A stretch of 23,306 nucleotides of DNA from Fidelibacterota bacterium (GCA_002707765.1 PANV01000022.1:3090-26395), one strand, 5' to 3'. Numbered from the stretch's first letter, positions 1 to 7,489 are shown. Program-made: numbers and translations. Notes: a model not told the origin generated them from the letters alone.

Positions 1-503
1 TTTTCAGCAATGATAAATGAAATTGCTAAACATACTGAGCACAATACAGCTAGAAAATTACCAAGCGTATATTTTTGAGACATATCAAAATTATGACTCA
101 ATATTATAATTGCACCACAAAAAGATAAAAGTAAACCCATTATTACAAACTTATTAAACTTTCTTTTAAATAAAAATGATTCTAAAAGTAGAGTAAAAAG
201 AGGTGCTAATGTACCTAAAAATGTAGCATTTGCAATTTTAGTCATTTTAATAGATTGAAAAAATAATGCGAAATGTATTCCAAGTAAAATACCTGCTATA
301 AAAATACTTTTAAGATTACTACTACTTTTTACTTTACCTTGTTTAAAAAATAAACTATAAGTCCAAAGTATAAGAGCTGCAATAAACATTCTCCAAAATG
401 AAATAGATATTGCTGGAACATCCTTTAAAAATTCTGCAATAATAGGAGATGTGCTTACGGAAAATAATGCAATAAACAGTAATATAGAAATTCTAATATT
501 CAT
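1..503 (-). CDS. EamA/DMT-family transporter, N-terminal part (cut by left edge)
   Basis: Reading the minus strand from an ATG at 503-501 gives an uninterrupted frame of about 167 codons that runs off the window. The protein begins MNIRISILLFIALFSVSTSP and holds about five hydrophobic segments. It has the typical first half of an EamA domain: a short loop with SFWRMFIAALIL, then a helix with ANATFLGTLAPLFTLLLE. Drug/metabolite transporters of this kind are inner-membrane permeases of ten helices built from two EamA repeats, so only the first repeat and the start of the second are seen. The substrate cannot be told. It is divergent from the deglycosylase operon starting at 595, with 91 bases between. 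No Shine-Dalgarno site is obvious. A second, different DMT gene lies at 12691-13593. Confidence 0.85.
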   Translation of the reverse strand, partial: MNIRISILLFIALFSVSTSPIIAEFLKDVPAISISFWRMFIAALILWTYSLFFKQGKVKSSSNLKSIFIAGILLGIHFALFFQSIKMTKIANATFLGTLAPLFTLLLESFLFKRKFNKFVIMGLLLSFCGAIIILSHNFDMSQKYTLGNFLAVLCSVCLAISFIIAE

Positions 504-594
504 AAAAATTATTAATAATAATTTAGTGATAATTTATTCAATGGTATAAAATTTATTCTTTTATTATATTACATATTATTAAGGAGACCTGAAT
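504..594. promoter_or_regulatory. Divergent intergenic region (DMT transporter / deglycosylase operon)
   Basis: These 91 bases separate two divergently read genes and must contain the promoters for both, unless one is read from further away. The stretch is almost entirely A and T, so -10-like hexamers occur by chance and I do not assign a promoter. The only clear element is the ribosome binding site of the plus-strand gene, listed separately. Confidence 0.4.
581..586 (+). promoter_or_regulatory. Shine-Dalgarno site of the secreted PNGase F-like gene
   Basis: AAGGAG lies 8 bases before the ATG at 595. It is one of few strong sites in this window, where many genes have none, and it fixes the start of the first gene of the operon. 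Confidence 0.75.
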
Positions 595-2373
595 ATGCTC
601 AAAAAACTATTATTTTCATTTTTATTTTCCATATTAATATCTGAAGATTTTTCAGATGGACCTTATGGAACAGGATATTTTGATACTGCAGGACCATTTC
701 TAATACCTGATTTAAATGTAGAACTTAGTGGAGATGTAAATTTAGATGAAATAGTAAATATTCAGGATGTTATTCTCATTGTTGGACAAGTTCTGGGTAA
801 TAATAATTTAAATAATAATCAATTTAATCAAGCAGATACTAATAACGATGATGTAGTAGATATTTTAGATATAGTTGAGATTGTAAATTTAATTTTATCA
901 CCTGTGGATCCTTTATGGAGTTTTGAAGAGAATTGGAATGGTCAAGATTCATATATTTTCATTCAATACGATCCAACCGTACCATCTTCAACTGCCTTGT
1001 GGTCTTCAAATACAAAAGAAGAATTTTTAAATATTTCGCCTCTTAATGTTCATTATTTTTTCGTTTCAAATCGTACTCAATATGAATCAGATATTAATTT
1101 TATGAAATCTGCTTTTGATGAAGTTTTATTAACATTACCAGAAAATGAGCAAATTCATTGGAATAATCATCTTCATTTTATTAATGCAAAAACATCTGAA
1201 TTAAATAATTGGTTATCCGAGTCACTATCTGGTACTTATGGAATTTCAATCGATTGCTTCCAAAGAATTAGGGAAATTGGTTATTTAGGCAACCCTGCAT
1301 CTTTCACTGGCACATACTTATCTTATGTTGCCCATGAAGCAATATACTTCAATTACGAATTAGAAACATTATACGAACCTGATAGAAATTATGATGAAGT
1401 TACTGTTTTTGATAAAGACTTATATTCTGGATGGTGGGGTTCAACAATTTCTAAAATTGTTAACTTCCCAAGCAATGAACAATTATCATCTTACTCGGGA
1501 ATGTCTGTTGAACTTCTTAGAGGTTGTCCTGATTGTGGTCTATTTGATGGAGGTGCAACTGAAATAGAATGCGGAGATGATATTAATTACAGTGATGCTG
1601 GGTGCGATGATTATGATAGAAAAGCACTAATGTTTTTATGCGATATTGATGGAAATAATTGCTTAGAAATTGCAAGGTGGATAACCCCGTTTGGAAGACA
1701 ACCACATCATCTCACTGATATATCTCCTTTTATCTCTGCCATTAGACCTGGGGGAGAAAAGATGATTAAATTCCAAGAGACTGGTTGGCCAAATAGTTTA
1801 CTTACTTTAAAATTTAGATTTTATAATGACAACAATAATCAATTAGTTCCACAAGAAATTATACCAATATGGAATGGGACTGTTCAATTTAATCCTAGTT
1901 ACAATGAAAATAGGCCACCTCAAGTTTTTAACATACCAGAAAATGCACAAAAAGTAGAATTTGTTGCGTATATAACCGGACATGGCTGGGGTAGTGCAGG
2001 ATGTTTTAATTGTTGTGAATTCTGTAATTCGAGACATATTTTTGAATTAAATGGCGGTGTATTTGAATTTGATAAAGATTATCCTAATGCTTCATCATCA
2101 AATTATTGTATGCAACCATCTACTATACAGCAAGGTGTAATACCTAACCAAGGAGGAACTTGGGGCTATGGAAGAGCTGGATGGTGTCCAGGAATGGATG
2201 TTGAGCCTTACATCACAGATATAACAAATTATATAGAAATGGGACAAGATAATGTGATAGATTATTCTGCTTGTAGAGTTGTTGGAAATAATTGTGTAAC
2301 TGCTCCAACCTGTAGTGGTGATGGATATTGTCCTGAAGTTGCATTTTCATCTTATATAATTATTTCATATTAA
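595..2373 (+). CDS. Secreted PNGase F-like peptide-N-glycosidase with N-terminal dockerin pair
   Basis: The 592-residue protein starts with a signal peptide (about 1-16) and should be exported. Residues 46-101 hold two dockerin-type calcium loops (D47, N49, D51, D58; D81, N83, D85, D92). Residues about 105-260 are unassigned. From about 265 to the end the protein matches peptide-N4-(N-acetyl-beta-glucosaminyl)asparagine amidase F, which frees N-glycans from glycoproteins. The known PNGase F active-site residues Asp60-Arg61, Glu118, Trp120 and Glu206 correspond by motif to D341-R342 (DDYDR), E395 and W398 (FQETGW) and E475 (CCEFC); RAGWCPGM also matches. The many cysteines fit disulfides outside the cytoplasm. 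It heads a six-gene operon and has a good ribosome binding site. The enzyme class is well supported; the natural substrate is not known. The match is from remembered family sequence, not a search. Confidence 0.85.
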   Translation: MLKKLLFSFLFSILISEDFSDGPYGTGYFDTAGPFLIPDLNVELSGDVNLDEIVNIQDVILIVGQVLGNNNLNNNQFNQADTNNDDVVDILDIVEIVNLILSPVDPLWSFEENWNGQDSYIFIQYDPTVPSSTALWSSNTKEEFLNISPLNVHYFFVSNRTQYESDINFMKSAFDEVLLTLPENEQIHWNNHLHFINAKTSELNNWLSESLSGTYGISIDCFQRIREIGYLGNPASFTGTYLSYVAHEAIYFNYELETLYEPDRNYDEVTVFDKDLYSGWWGSTISKIVNFPSNEQLSSYSGMSVELLRGCPDCGLFDGGATEIECGDDINYSDAGCDDYDRKALMFLCDIDGNNCLEIARWITPFGRQPHHLTDISPFISAIRPGGEKMIKFQETGWPNSLLTLKFRFYNDNNNQLVPQEIIPIWNGTVQFNPSYNENRPPQVFNIPENAQKVEFVAYITGHGWGSAGCFNCCEFCNSRHIFELNGGVFEFDKDYPNASSSNYCMQPSTIQQGVIPNQGGTWGYGRAGWCPGMDVEPYITDITNYIEMGQDNVIDYSACRVVGNNCVTAPTCSGDGYCPEVAFSSYIIISY

Positions 2374-2376
2374 TTT

Positions 2377-2877
2377 ATGAATAGTTTTAATTGGAAAATA
2401 TCAGCTTATCAAGAAGTTTCAATAACTAGTAATCAATTATGGGAAATCATTTCATCTCCATCAAATCTTGAAAATTTTCATCCTTTCTGCAAAAAAAATC
2501 CTACCCTAAATTGGCCTGGAGAAAAATCTGTTGATGAAGTTCATTATTATAATGGATTGATTCTACAAAGAAAAATAAAAAAATGGATTGAACAAAAAGG
2601 CTATGATTTAGAAATAGGTAAACCAAATGGTAGAAAATCAACTGTAATTTGGAGAGTCATTGATAAAGATAATAAAGTCTCTTTATCAATTAACATATAT
2701 CCATGGGTTTATGATGAAAATAAAAAAATTGTATCTTTTCTTTTCTTTTATTTATTCATTAAACCACAGCTTCAAAAGTATATTAATTCTGTTATGAAGG
2801 GTTTAAAATATTTTACTGAAACTGATAAACCTGTAACTAAAAATCAATTTGGATCTCATAGATTATTTTCAAATTAA
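2377..2877 (+). CDS. SRPBCC (START/polyketide-cyclase-like) family protein
   Basis: The 166-residue protein has the SRPBCC helix-grip layout. A first strand (ISAYQEVSI) is followed by an N-terminal helix with WEIISSPSNLENFHPF, then strands around an internal pocket, and a long C-terminal amphipathic helix (about 125-150, IKPQLQKYINSVMKGLKYF). Such proteins bind small hydrophobic ligands or act as cyclases or aromatase-like enzymes. No catalytic residue can be named here and the ligand is unknown. There is no signal peptide, so it is cytoplasmic. The short tail TKNQFGSHRLFSN follows the last helix. Three bases separate it from the deglycosylase stop and two from the next start, so it is surely co-transcribed and probably translationally coupled. 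Confidence 0.72.
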   Translation: MNSFNWKISAYQEVSITSNQLWEIISSPSNLENFHPFCKKNPTLNWPGEKSVDEVHYYNGLILQRKIKKWIEQKGYDLEIGKPNGRKSTVIWRVIDKDNKVSLSINIYPWVYDENKKIVSFLFFYLFIKPQLQKYINSVMKGLKYFTETDKPVTKNQFGSHRLFSN

Positions 2878-2879
2878 TT

Positions 2880-3713
2880 ATGAAAAATTTAAAAAATAAA
2901 AAAGTTTTAATTACTGGTGCAGCAAGAGGTTTGGGTAAAGATATTGCTGTAGAATTTGCTAAAAATGGTTCGTATATAATTGTGTGTGACGTTGACAAAT
3001 CTTTCTTTAAAGATGATAAATTTAAATTTAATGTAAAAGAAATTGAAGATTTTGGGGTAAAATGCTATGGTTATCAATTAGATGTTACTAAGATTGATGA
3101 TATCAAAAAAGTAAAAAAACAAATCGATAAAGATATTGGTAAAATTGATATTATTGTTAATAATGCAGGTGTGGTTTTTGGAGGAAAATTTTTAGATATA
3201 TCAATTCAAAAGCATAGATTTACTTATGATGTCAATACTATAGGTGTAATTAATTTATTACATGTTTTTTTAGAAGATTTAATTTCACAATCAAGTGCTC
3301 ATATTGTAAATATATCAAGCGCATCAGGTTTTACATCACTTCCTGGAGGAACATCATATGCATCAAGTAAAGCAGCTTTAACAAGTTTATCAGAATCATT
3401 AAGAATGGAGCTTATTAGAGATGGCCATAATCATGTTGGTATGACTGTTGTTTGTACTGGATACATTAATACTGGAATGTTTGATGGCGTTAAGGAACCA
3501 ACTTTTATACCAATGCTTACATCTGCAAAGCTTGCAAAGAAAATAATAAAGGCTGTACGTAAAAATAAATTATTCTTATTAGAGCCTACTTTCATCAAAA
3601 TGATTCCAATAATTAAAGCTATTTTTCCAAGATTTATATATGATTTTCTAGGATCTATATTAGGAGGATTTGACAGCATGGATTTGTGGAAGGGTCATTC
3701 AAAGAAAAAATAA
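2880..3713 (+). CDS. Short-chain dehydrogenase/reductase (SDR)
   Basis: This is a classical NAD(P)-dependent SDR of 277 residues. It has the cofactor glycine motif TGAARGLG (12-19), NNAG near residue 92, a catalytic serine in the NISSASG segment (about 145-149), and Y160 and K164 in YASSK. The acidic residue after the second strand (VCDVD, about 36-40) suggests NAD preference, which is inference. The C-terminal extension (FLGSILGGFDSMDLWKG) resembles the tail of membrane-associated SDRs acting on lipid or steroid-like alcohols, a weak hint only. It starts two bases after the SRPBCC stop, and the next gene starts directly at its own stop. The substrate is unknown; the SRPBCC, nitroreductase and BASS neighbours suggest a small hydrophobic molecule. 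Confidence 0.9.
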   Translation: MKNLKNKKVLITGAARGLGKDIAVEFAKNGSYIIVCDVDKSFFKDDKFKFNVKEIEDFGVKCYGYQLDVTKIDDIKKVKKQIDKDIGKIDIIVNNAGVVFGGKFLDISIQKHRFTYDVNTIGVINLLHVFLEDLISQSSAHIVNISSASGFTSLPGGTSYASSKAALTSLSESLRMELIRDGHNHVGMTVVCTGYINTGMFDGVKEPTFIPMLTSAKLAKKIIKAVRKNKLFLLEPTFIKMIPIIKAIFPRFIYDFLGSILGGFDSMDLWKGHSKKK

Positions 3714-4196
3714 ATGCAACTTAAACAATTTATAAATTTTAATTTATTTTTAATTTTAACTTTTCTTGTTGGGTGTAGCCAAAATCCTAATAATCATAAA
3801 AACTCTTATTATAAAAAAATGGAAAAATTAAAATATATAAACCATGTAAATGATTTTAAATGGAAAAATAGATTATTAGTAATTAGAAATAAAAATCAAA
3901 AACTTTTATTTGAACAAATAAAAAAAAATAAAAATAAACTAATAGATAGAGATATTGCTGTTATAGTTATTAAAGGTAATAATGCATTTATTAAGAATAA
4001 TCTTTTATCCGAAAAATTTTTTAAATCTTTAAATAAAAAAATGAAACATCTCGACAATAGTTATGAAACAATTTTATTTGGCCTTGATGGTAAAATCAAA
4101 AAAATATATGAAAAAAATATAGATTTAAATGAAATCTTTTGGGATATTGATAAAATGCCTATGAGAATGAATGAAATAAAAAAAAATAATTATTAA
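3714..4196 (+). CDS. DUF4174-domain lipoprotein
   Basis: The first 21 residues form a lipoprotein signal peptide ending in the lipobox LVGC, with the lipidated cysteine at residue 21. The mature part (about 45-155) fits DUF4174: a strand with NRLLVIRN, a second with DIAVIVIKG, then ILFGLDGKIKKIY, and the diagnostic end IDKMPMRMNE (145-154). The pattern looks thioredoxin-like, but no CxxC pair is present, so a redox role is not supported. The family has no established function. The start codon follows the SDR stop with no spacer, implying coupled translation. It should be anchored in the cell envelope, unlike its cytoplasmic neighbours. Confidence 0.75.
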   Translation: MQLKQFINFNLFLILTFLVGCSQNPNNHKNSYYKKMEKLKYINHVNDFKWKNRLLVIRNKNQKLLFEQIKKNKNKLIDRDIAVIVIKGNNAFIKNNLLSEKFFKSLNKKMKHLDNSYETILFGLDGKIKKIYEKNIDLNEIFWDIDKMPMRMNEIKKNNY

Positions 4197-4215
4197 ATAA
4201 TTGAATTTATAAAAT

Positions 4216-4923
4216 ATGGATTTTTTTGATTTAGTAAAAAAAAGAAGATCTGTTAGAAAATTCTCTAACGAAAATGTTCCAGACGAAGTTATTTTAAAAG
4301 CTTTAAAAACAGCTTTGCTTGCTGCAAACTCATCCAATTTACAACCATGGGAATTTTATTGGGTAAGAGATAGTAAGAAAAAAAAAGATTTAGTTAAGGC
4401 TTGTTTTTCTCAAAATGCAGCAAAAACTGCGCAAGAACTAATAGTTGCTGTTTCAAGAATCGATACTTGGAAAAGAAATCGTAATCTCATTTTAAAAAAT
4501 TACAAAGAAAAAGGTAAATTAATTCCAATTGTAGAAAAATATTACAATAAAGTAATACCACTATCTTATACGCATGATCGTATTGGATTATTAGGTGTTT
4601 TGAAAAAAATTCTTTCATTTTTCATAGGTATTGTTGGATTATTTAAACCTGTTGCCAGAGGTCCAATATTTAAATATGATGTTTTTGAAATTGTCACAAA
4701 AACTACTGCTCTTGCTTGTCAAAATTTTATGATGGCATTAGTAGCTCAAGGATATGATTCTTGCCCAATGGAAGGCTTTGACCACAAAAGAGTAAAAAAA
4801 ATACTAAATCTAAATAGTAAATCACATGTAGTAATGGTATTGGGAGTAGGAAAATCTGACCCTAAAGGTGTTTATGGAGAAAGATTCCGAATAGATGAAG
4901 ATTTAGTAATTAAAATTATATAA
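4216..4923 (+). CDS. Nitroreductase-family flavoprotein
   Basis: The 235-residue protein begins with the family's FMN phosphate-binding motif RRSVRKF (10-16), followed by SSNLQPWEF (39-47), which packs on the flavin. The C-terminal part holds the helix TTALACQNFMMALVAQGYDS and the late FMN-binding strand HVVMVLGVGKSDPKG. These enzymes are usually homodimers that use NAD(P)H to reduce nitro groups, quinones, enones or flavins, and some act as dehydrogenases or dehalogenases. Compared with the usual 190-220 residues there is an extra hydrophobic insert (about 125-150) that could lie near a membrane or cover the active site. It is cytoplasmic, and follows the lipoprotein gene by 19 bases. The substrate cannot be inferred. 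Confidence 0.88.
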   Translation: MDFFDLVKKRRSVRKFSNENVPDEVILKALKTALLAANSSNLQPWEFYWVRDSKKKKDLVKACFSQNAAKTAQELIVAVSRIDTWKRNRNLILKNYKEKGKLIPIVEKYYNKVIPLSYTHDRIGLLGVLKKILSFFIGIVGLFKPVARGPIFKYDVFEIVTKTTALACQNFMMALVAQGYDSCPMEGFDHKRVKKILNLNSKSHVVMVLGVGKSDPKGVYGERFRIDEDLVIKII

Positions 4924-4948
4924 ATAATAATATTAAAAAAGGAATCTT

Positions 4949-5806
4949 ATGATTATTGATATTTTTTTACCTTTATCTCTCGTTTTTATAATGTTTACGT
5001 TAGGCATTGGGTTAACTGTTCAGAATTTTCAAAATATTATAAATCAACCAAAGGCACTGATTTTAGGTCTTATAAATCAAATGGTGCTTCTTCCTTTAAT
5101 TGCTTTTATTATTTTACTCATTATTAAATTACCAGGTGAAATGGCTGTAGGGATGATAATACTTGCATGTTGCCCTGGAGGTGTAACTTCTAATATGCTA
5201 ACAAGGATTGCGAAAGGTGATACTGCTTTATCAATTTCATACACTGCTATTGTAAGTATTATCACAGTAATTACTTTGCCTATAATAGTTGGTTTTTCTA
5301 TGCAATATTTCATGGGTTCAAATGCTCCCAGTATCAATATTTTTTCTTTAGGATTAACAATGTTTTGTATTACCACGATACCTGTAAGTATAGGGTTATA
5401 TATAAATACAAAATATCATAATTTTTCTGCTTCATTTTTACCTATTGCAAATAAAATTTCTACTATTTTATTTATTGTCATAATTATAGGTGCATTAACA
5501 AGTGAATGGGAAATATTTATTAATAATTTAAATTTATTAGGTCCTGCTATTTTATCTTTGATTTTTTTAATGTTATTAATTGGATATTGTAGTGCAACTT
5601 TATTTGGCCTTAATAAAGAAAAATCAATCACAATTGCAATTGAATCAGGAATTCAAAATGCAACTGTTGGTATAACAATTGGAAATTTAATACTTAATCA
5701 AGGGCCTGGATTGTCTACATTGAGTTTACCTTCAGGTGTTTATGGTATCTTAATGTATTTAGTCTGTTTACCTTTTGTATTTTTTATTTTAAAAAAGATA
5801 AAATAA
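4949..5806 (+). CDS. Bile acid:sodium symporter (BASS) family transporter
   Basis: The 285-residue protein is almost entirely hydrophobic with about nine or ten membrane helices. It carries BASS hallmarks: ACCPGGVTSNMLTRIAKGD (73-91) at the first helix crossover, and ESGIQNATVG (232-241), which contains the Glu-Gln pair that coordinates sodium in bacterial ASBT homologues. Bacterial members take up organic anions such as pantoate, pyruvate, other keto acids or sterol-like acids with sodium; the native substrate here is unknown. A weak Shine-Dalgarno site (AAAAGGA, 4937-4943) lies 5 bases before the ATG. It is the last gene of the operon and faces the small membrane ORF ending at 5826. Confidence 0.9.
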   Translation: MIIDIFLPLSLVFIMFTLGIGLTVQNFQNIINQPKALILGLINQMVLLPLIAFIILLIIKLPGEMAVGMIILACCPGGVTSNMLTRIAKGDTALSISYTAIVSIITVITLPIIVGFSMQYFMGSNAPSINIFSLGLTMFCITTIPVSIGLYINTKYHNFSASFLPIANKISTILFIVIIIGALTSEWEIFINNLNLLGPAILSLIFLMLLIGYCSATLFGLNKEKSITIAIESGIQNATVGITIGNLILNQGPGLSTLSLPSGVYGILMYLVCLPFVFFILKKIK

Positions 5807-5825
5807 TAATTATTAATTAAAAATT

Positions 5826-5987
5826 TTATTTAAACCTTCTGAAAAATAAAAGCGATAACAATCTAAAGAATAATCTTCTAATTGTAGGATTAATTCTGAA
5901 TGTTTCAACTAAACTTTTCAAAATAAATGTTTTTCTAGATACTAAATAAATAATTATTATTAATATTATTACTACATACTTGATCAT
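5826..5987 (-). CDS. Small basic membrane protein, 53 residues
   Basis: An ATG at 5987-5985, three bases after the stop of the LRR gene, opens a frame of 53 codons ending in TAA at 5828-5826. The protein starts MIKYVVIILIIIIYLVSR, one strongly hydrophobic helix (about 4-17). A basic stretch rich in Arg, Lys, Phe and Leu follows, ending FFRRFK. This fits a single-pass small inner-membrane protein with a positively charged cytoplasmic tail. I do not recognise a family. The tight spacing to the upstream gene and the absence of another gene in this gap argue that it is real. In DNA this AT-rich a short hydrophobic frame can arise by chance, so the call is moderate. Confidence 0.5.
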   Translation of the reverse strand: MIKYVVIILIIIIYLVSRKTFILKSLVETFRINPTIRRLFFRLLSLLFFRRFK

Positions 5988-5990
5988 TTT

Positions 5991-6527
5991 TTATGCCAAA
6001 TTAATTTTTATTTTATTTCCATTTAGTAAATTTTGGATTGGTAATCTTTTTCTTGAAAAATAGTCTATTATTTCAGGAGAAACGTCTCCACTTAATAAAT
6101 TATTACTTAAATTAAAATACCAGATTTTTTTCAATTTTAAAATTTCAATCGGTAAATTTCCTGTTATTAAATTTTTTGATAGATTTAAATAATTTAGCTT
6201 TTTAAGATTTCCAATTGATTGTGGTATTGTACCATCAATCTTATTTGATTGTAGATTGAGGGAGATAATTTTTTCAAGTTCACCTAAATTTTTGGGTATT
6301 GAACCCGATAAATTATTATATGATAAATTTATAGTATTTATTTTTTTTAGTTTAAACAATTCTGCTGGTATTTCACCCTCTAAATTATTTCTACTTAAAT
6401 TTAAAAAAATTAAATTCTCTAATAAACCTATTTCCCTTGGGATGAAACCATTAATATTTGATAATTCAATTTCCTGAGTTTTTTCAATATCAAATTTTTT
6501 ACCCCATAAAGTAATCTCTCTCAACAT
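5991..6527 (-). CDS. Leucine-rich-repeat protein, plant-type 24-residue repeats
   Basis: The 178-residue protein is nearly all leucine-rich repeat. The cores LNLSRNNL (42-49), INLSYNNL (66-73), LNLQSNKI (90-97), LNLSKNLI (114-121) and FNLSNNLL (138-145) recur exactly every 24 residues, each followed by (S/E/D)G(x)IP-like residues. A degenerate first unit at about 18-30 ends NGFIP. This is the LxGxIP pattern of plant receptor-like LRRs. There is no signal peptide, membrane helix or extra domain, so it is probably a cytoplasmic solenoid for protein binding, partner unknown. It follows the aldo/keto reductase by 17 bases on the same strand, suggesting one transcript. No Shine-Dalgarno site is visible. 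Confidence 0.88.
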   Translation of the reverse strand: MLREITLWGKKFDIEKTQEIELSNINGFIPREIGLLENLIFLNLSRNNLEGEIPAELFKLKKINTINLSYNNLSGSIPKNLGELEKIISLNLQSNKIDGTIPQSIGNLKKLNYLNLSKNLITGNLPIEILKLKKIWYFNLSNNLLSGDVSPEIIDYFSRKRLPIQNLLNGNKIKINLA

Positions 6528-6544
6528 AAATAAACTAATTTATA

Positions 6545-7489
6545 TCAAGAATTATTAATCTCATTAATAATTTCATCTGTAACTAAATCTATATATTTAG
6601 AGGATTCTAAATTTTCCTTTAATTGCGATACTTTTGATGCACCTAAAATTACTGTACTTACATTTTTGTTATTCAAACACCATAGAATAGCTAATTGAGA
6701 GGGTTTAATACCTAATCTATCTGCGATAGCATTCACTTTTTTTATTTTATCAAAATTCACATCATCAATGGAATCTGCAAGCCATTCATAACCTTTGACT
6801 TTAAATCGAGAATTTTTTGGAATACCATCATTATACTTACCTGTAAGTAAACCCGATGCTAATGGGGACCAAATTGTAGTTCCATAATTATATTTTTCAA
6901 AAATTTCTTTATACTCCTTCTCAAACCTTTCACGATGTAAAATATTGTATTGTGGCTGTTCCATAACAGGAGGTCTCAAATGATGTTTTTCAGCACATTC
7001 AAAAGCTTGATTTATTTCATCTGCACTCCATTCAGATGTTCCCCAATACATAATTTTACCTTGGTGTAATAAATCATTCATTGCATATACAGTTTCAATA
7101 ATGGGGGTCTCAGGGTCAGGCCTATGGCAGAAAAAAAGATCCAAATACTCAACCTGTAAACGATTTAAAGCAGCATTACATGCATCATTAATATGTTTTT
7201 TCGATAGACCTCTTTGAGTTGGTAATTCTCCTCCCCAAAAAACCTTACTAGAAACAATATATGTATCTCTTCCCCAATTTAATTTTTTCAATATATCACC
7301 CATCAAAATTTCAGATTCTCCTGATGCATAAGCTTCAGCATTATCAAAAAAATTAACACCTTGATCGTATGCATAGGCCATACAATCCATTGCTTCTTTT
7401 TTACCTAATTGGTTTACAAAAGTTACCCATGATCCGAATGATAGCTCACTGACTTTTAAACCTGAATTACCTAAATTTCTATATTCCAT
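6545..7489 (-). CDS. Aldo/keto reductase, Kv-beta/YghZ-like
   Basis: The 314-residue protein is an NADPH-dependent aldo/keto reductase with the full catalytic tetrad: D49 and Y54 in DNAEAY, K82 in SSK, and H122 in CHRPD. Its overall text (YRNLGNSGLKVSELSFGSW, the GLSKKHI stretch, WSPLASGLLTGKY, and STVILGASKVSQLKEN near the cofactor phosphate) places it with the potassium-channel beta-subunit-like AKRs, which include bacterial YghZ. These reduce aldehydes such as methylglyoxal and other carbonyls in the cytoplasm. A Shine-Dalgarno-like AAAGGA (minus strand, 7500-7495) sits 5 bases before the ATG. It leads the short minus-strand unit with the LRR and small membrane genes and is divergent from the PLP enzyme gene. 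Confidence 0.93.
   Translation of the reverse strand: MEYRNLGNSGLKVSELSFGSWVTFVNQLGKKEAMDCMAYAYDQGVNFFDNAEAYASGESEILMGDILKKLNWGRDTYIVSSKVFWGGELPTQRGLSKKHINDACNAALNRLQVEYLDLFFCHRPDPETPIIETVYAMNDLLHQGKIMYWGTSEWSADEINQAFECAEKHHLRPPVMEQPQYNILHRERFEKEYKEIFEKYNYGTTIWSPLASGLLTGKYNDGIPKNSRFKVKGYEWLADSIDDVNFDKIKKVNAIADRLGIKPSQLAILWCLNNKNVSTVILGASKVSQLKENLESSKYIDLVTDEIINEINNS

Noticed and set aside
5077..5376. Minus-strand open frame of 99 codons opposite the BASS gene
   Set aside because: Hydrophobic helices often give hydrophobic antisense frames; the plus-strand protein has clear family motifs and this one has none.
5807..5818. Perfect palindrome TAATAATTATTA between convergent genes as a terminator or operator
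   Set aside because: It has no G or C, so a stable hairpin is not expected, and such palindromes are frequent by chance at this composition.
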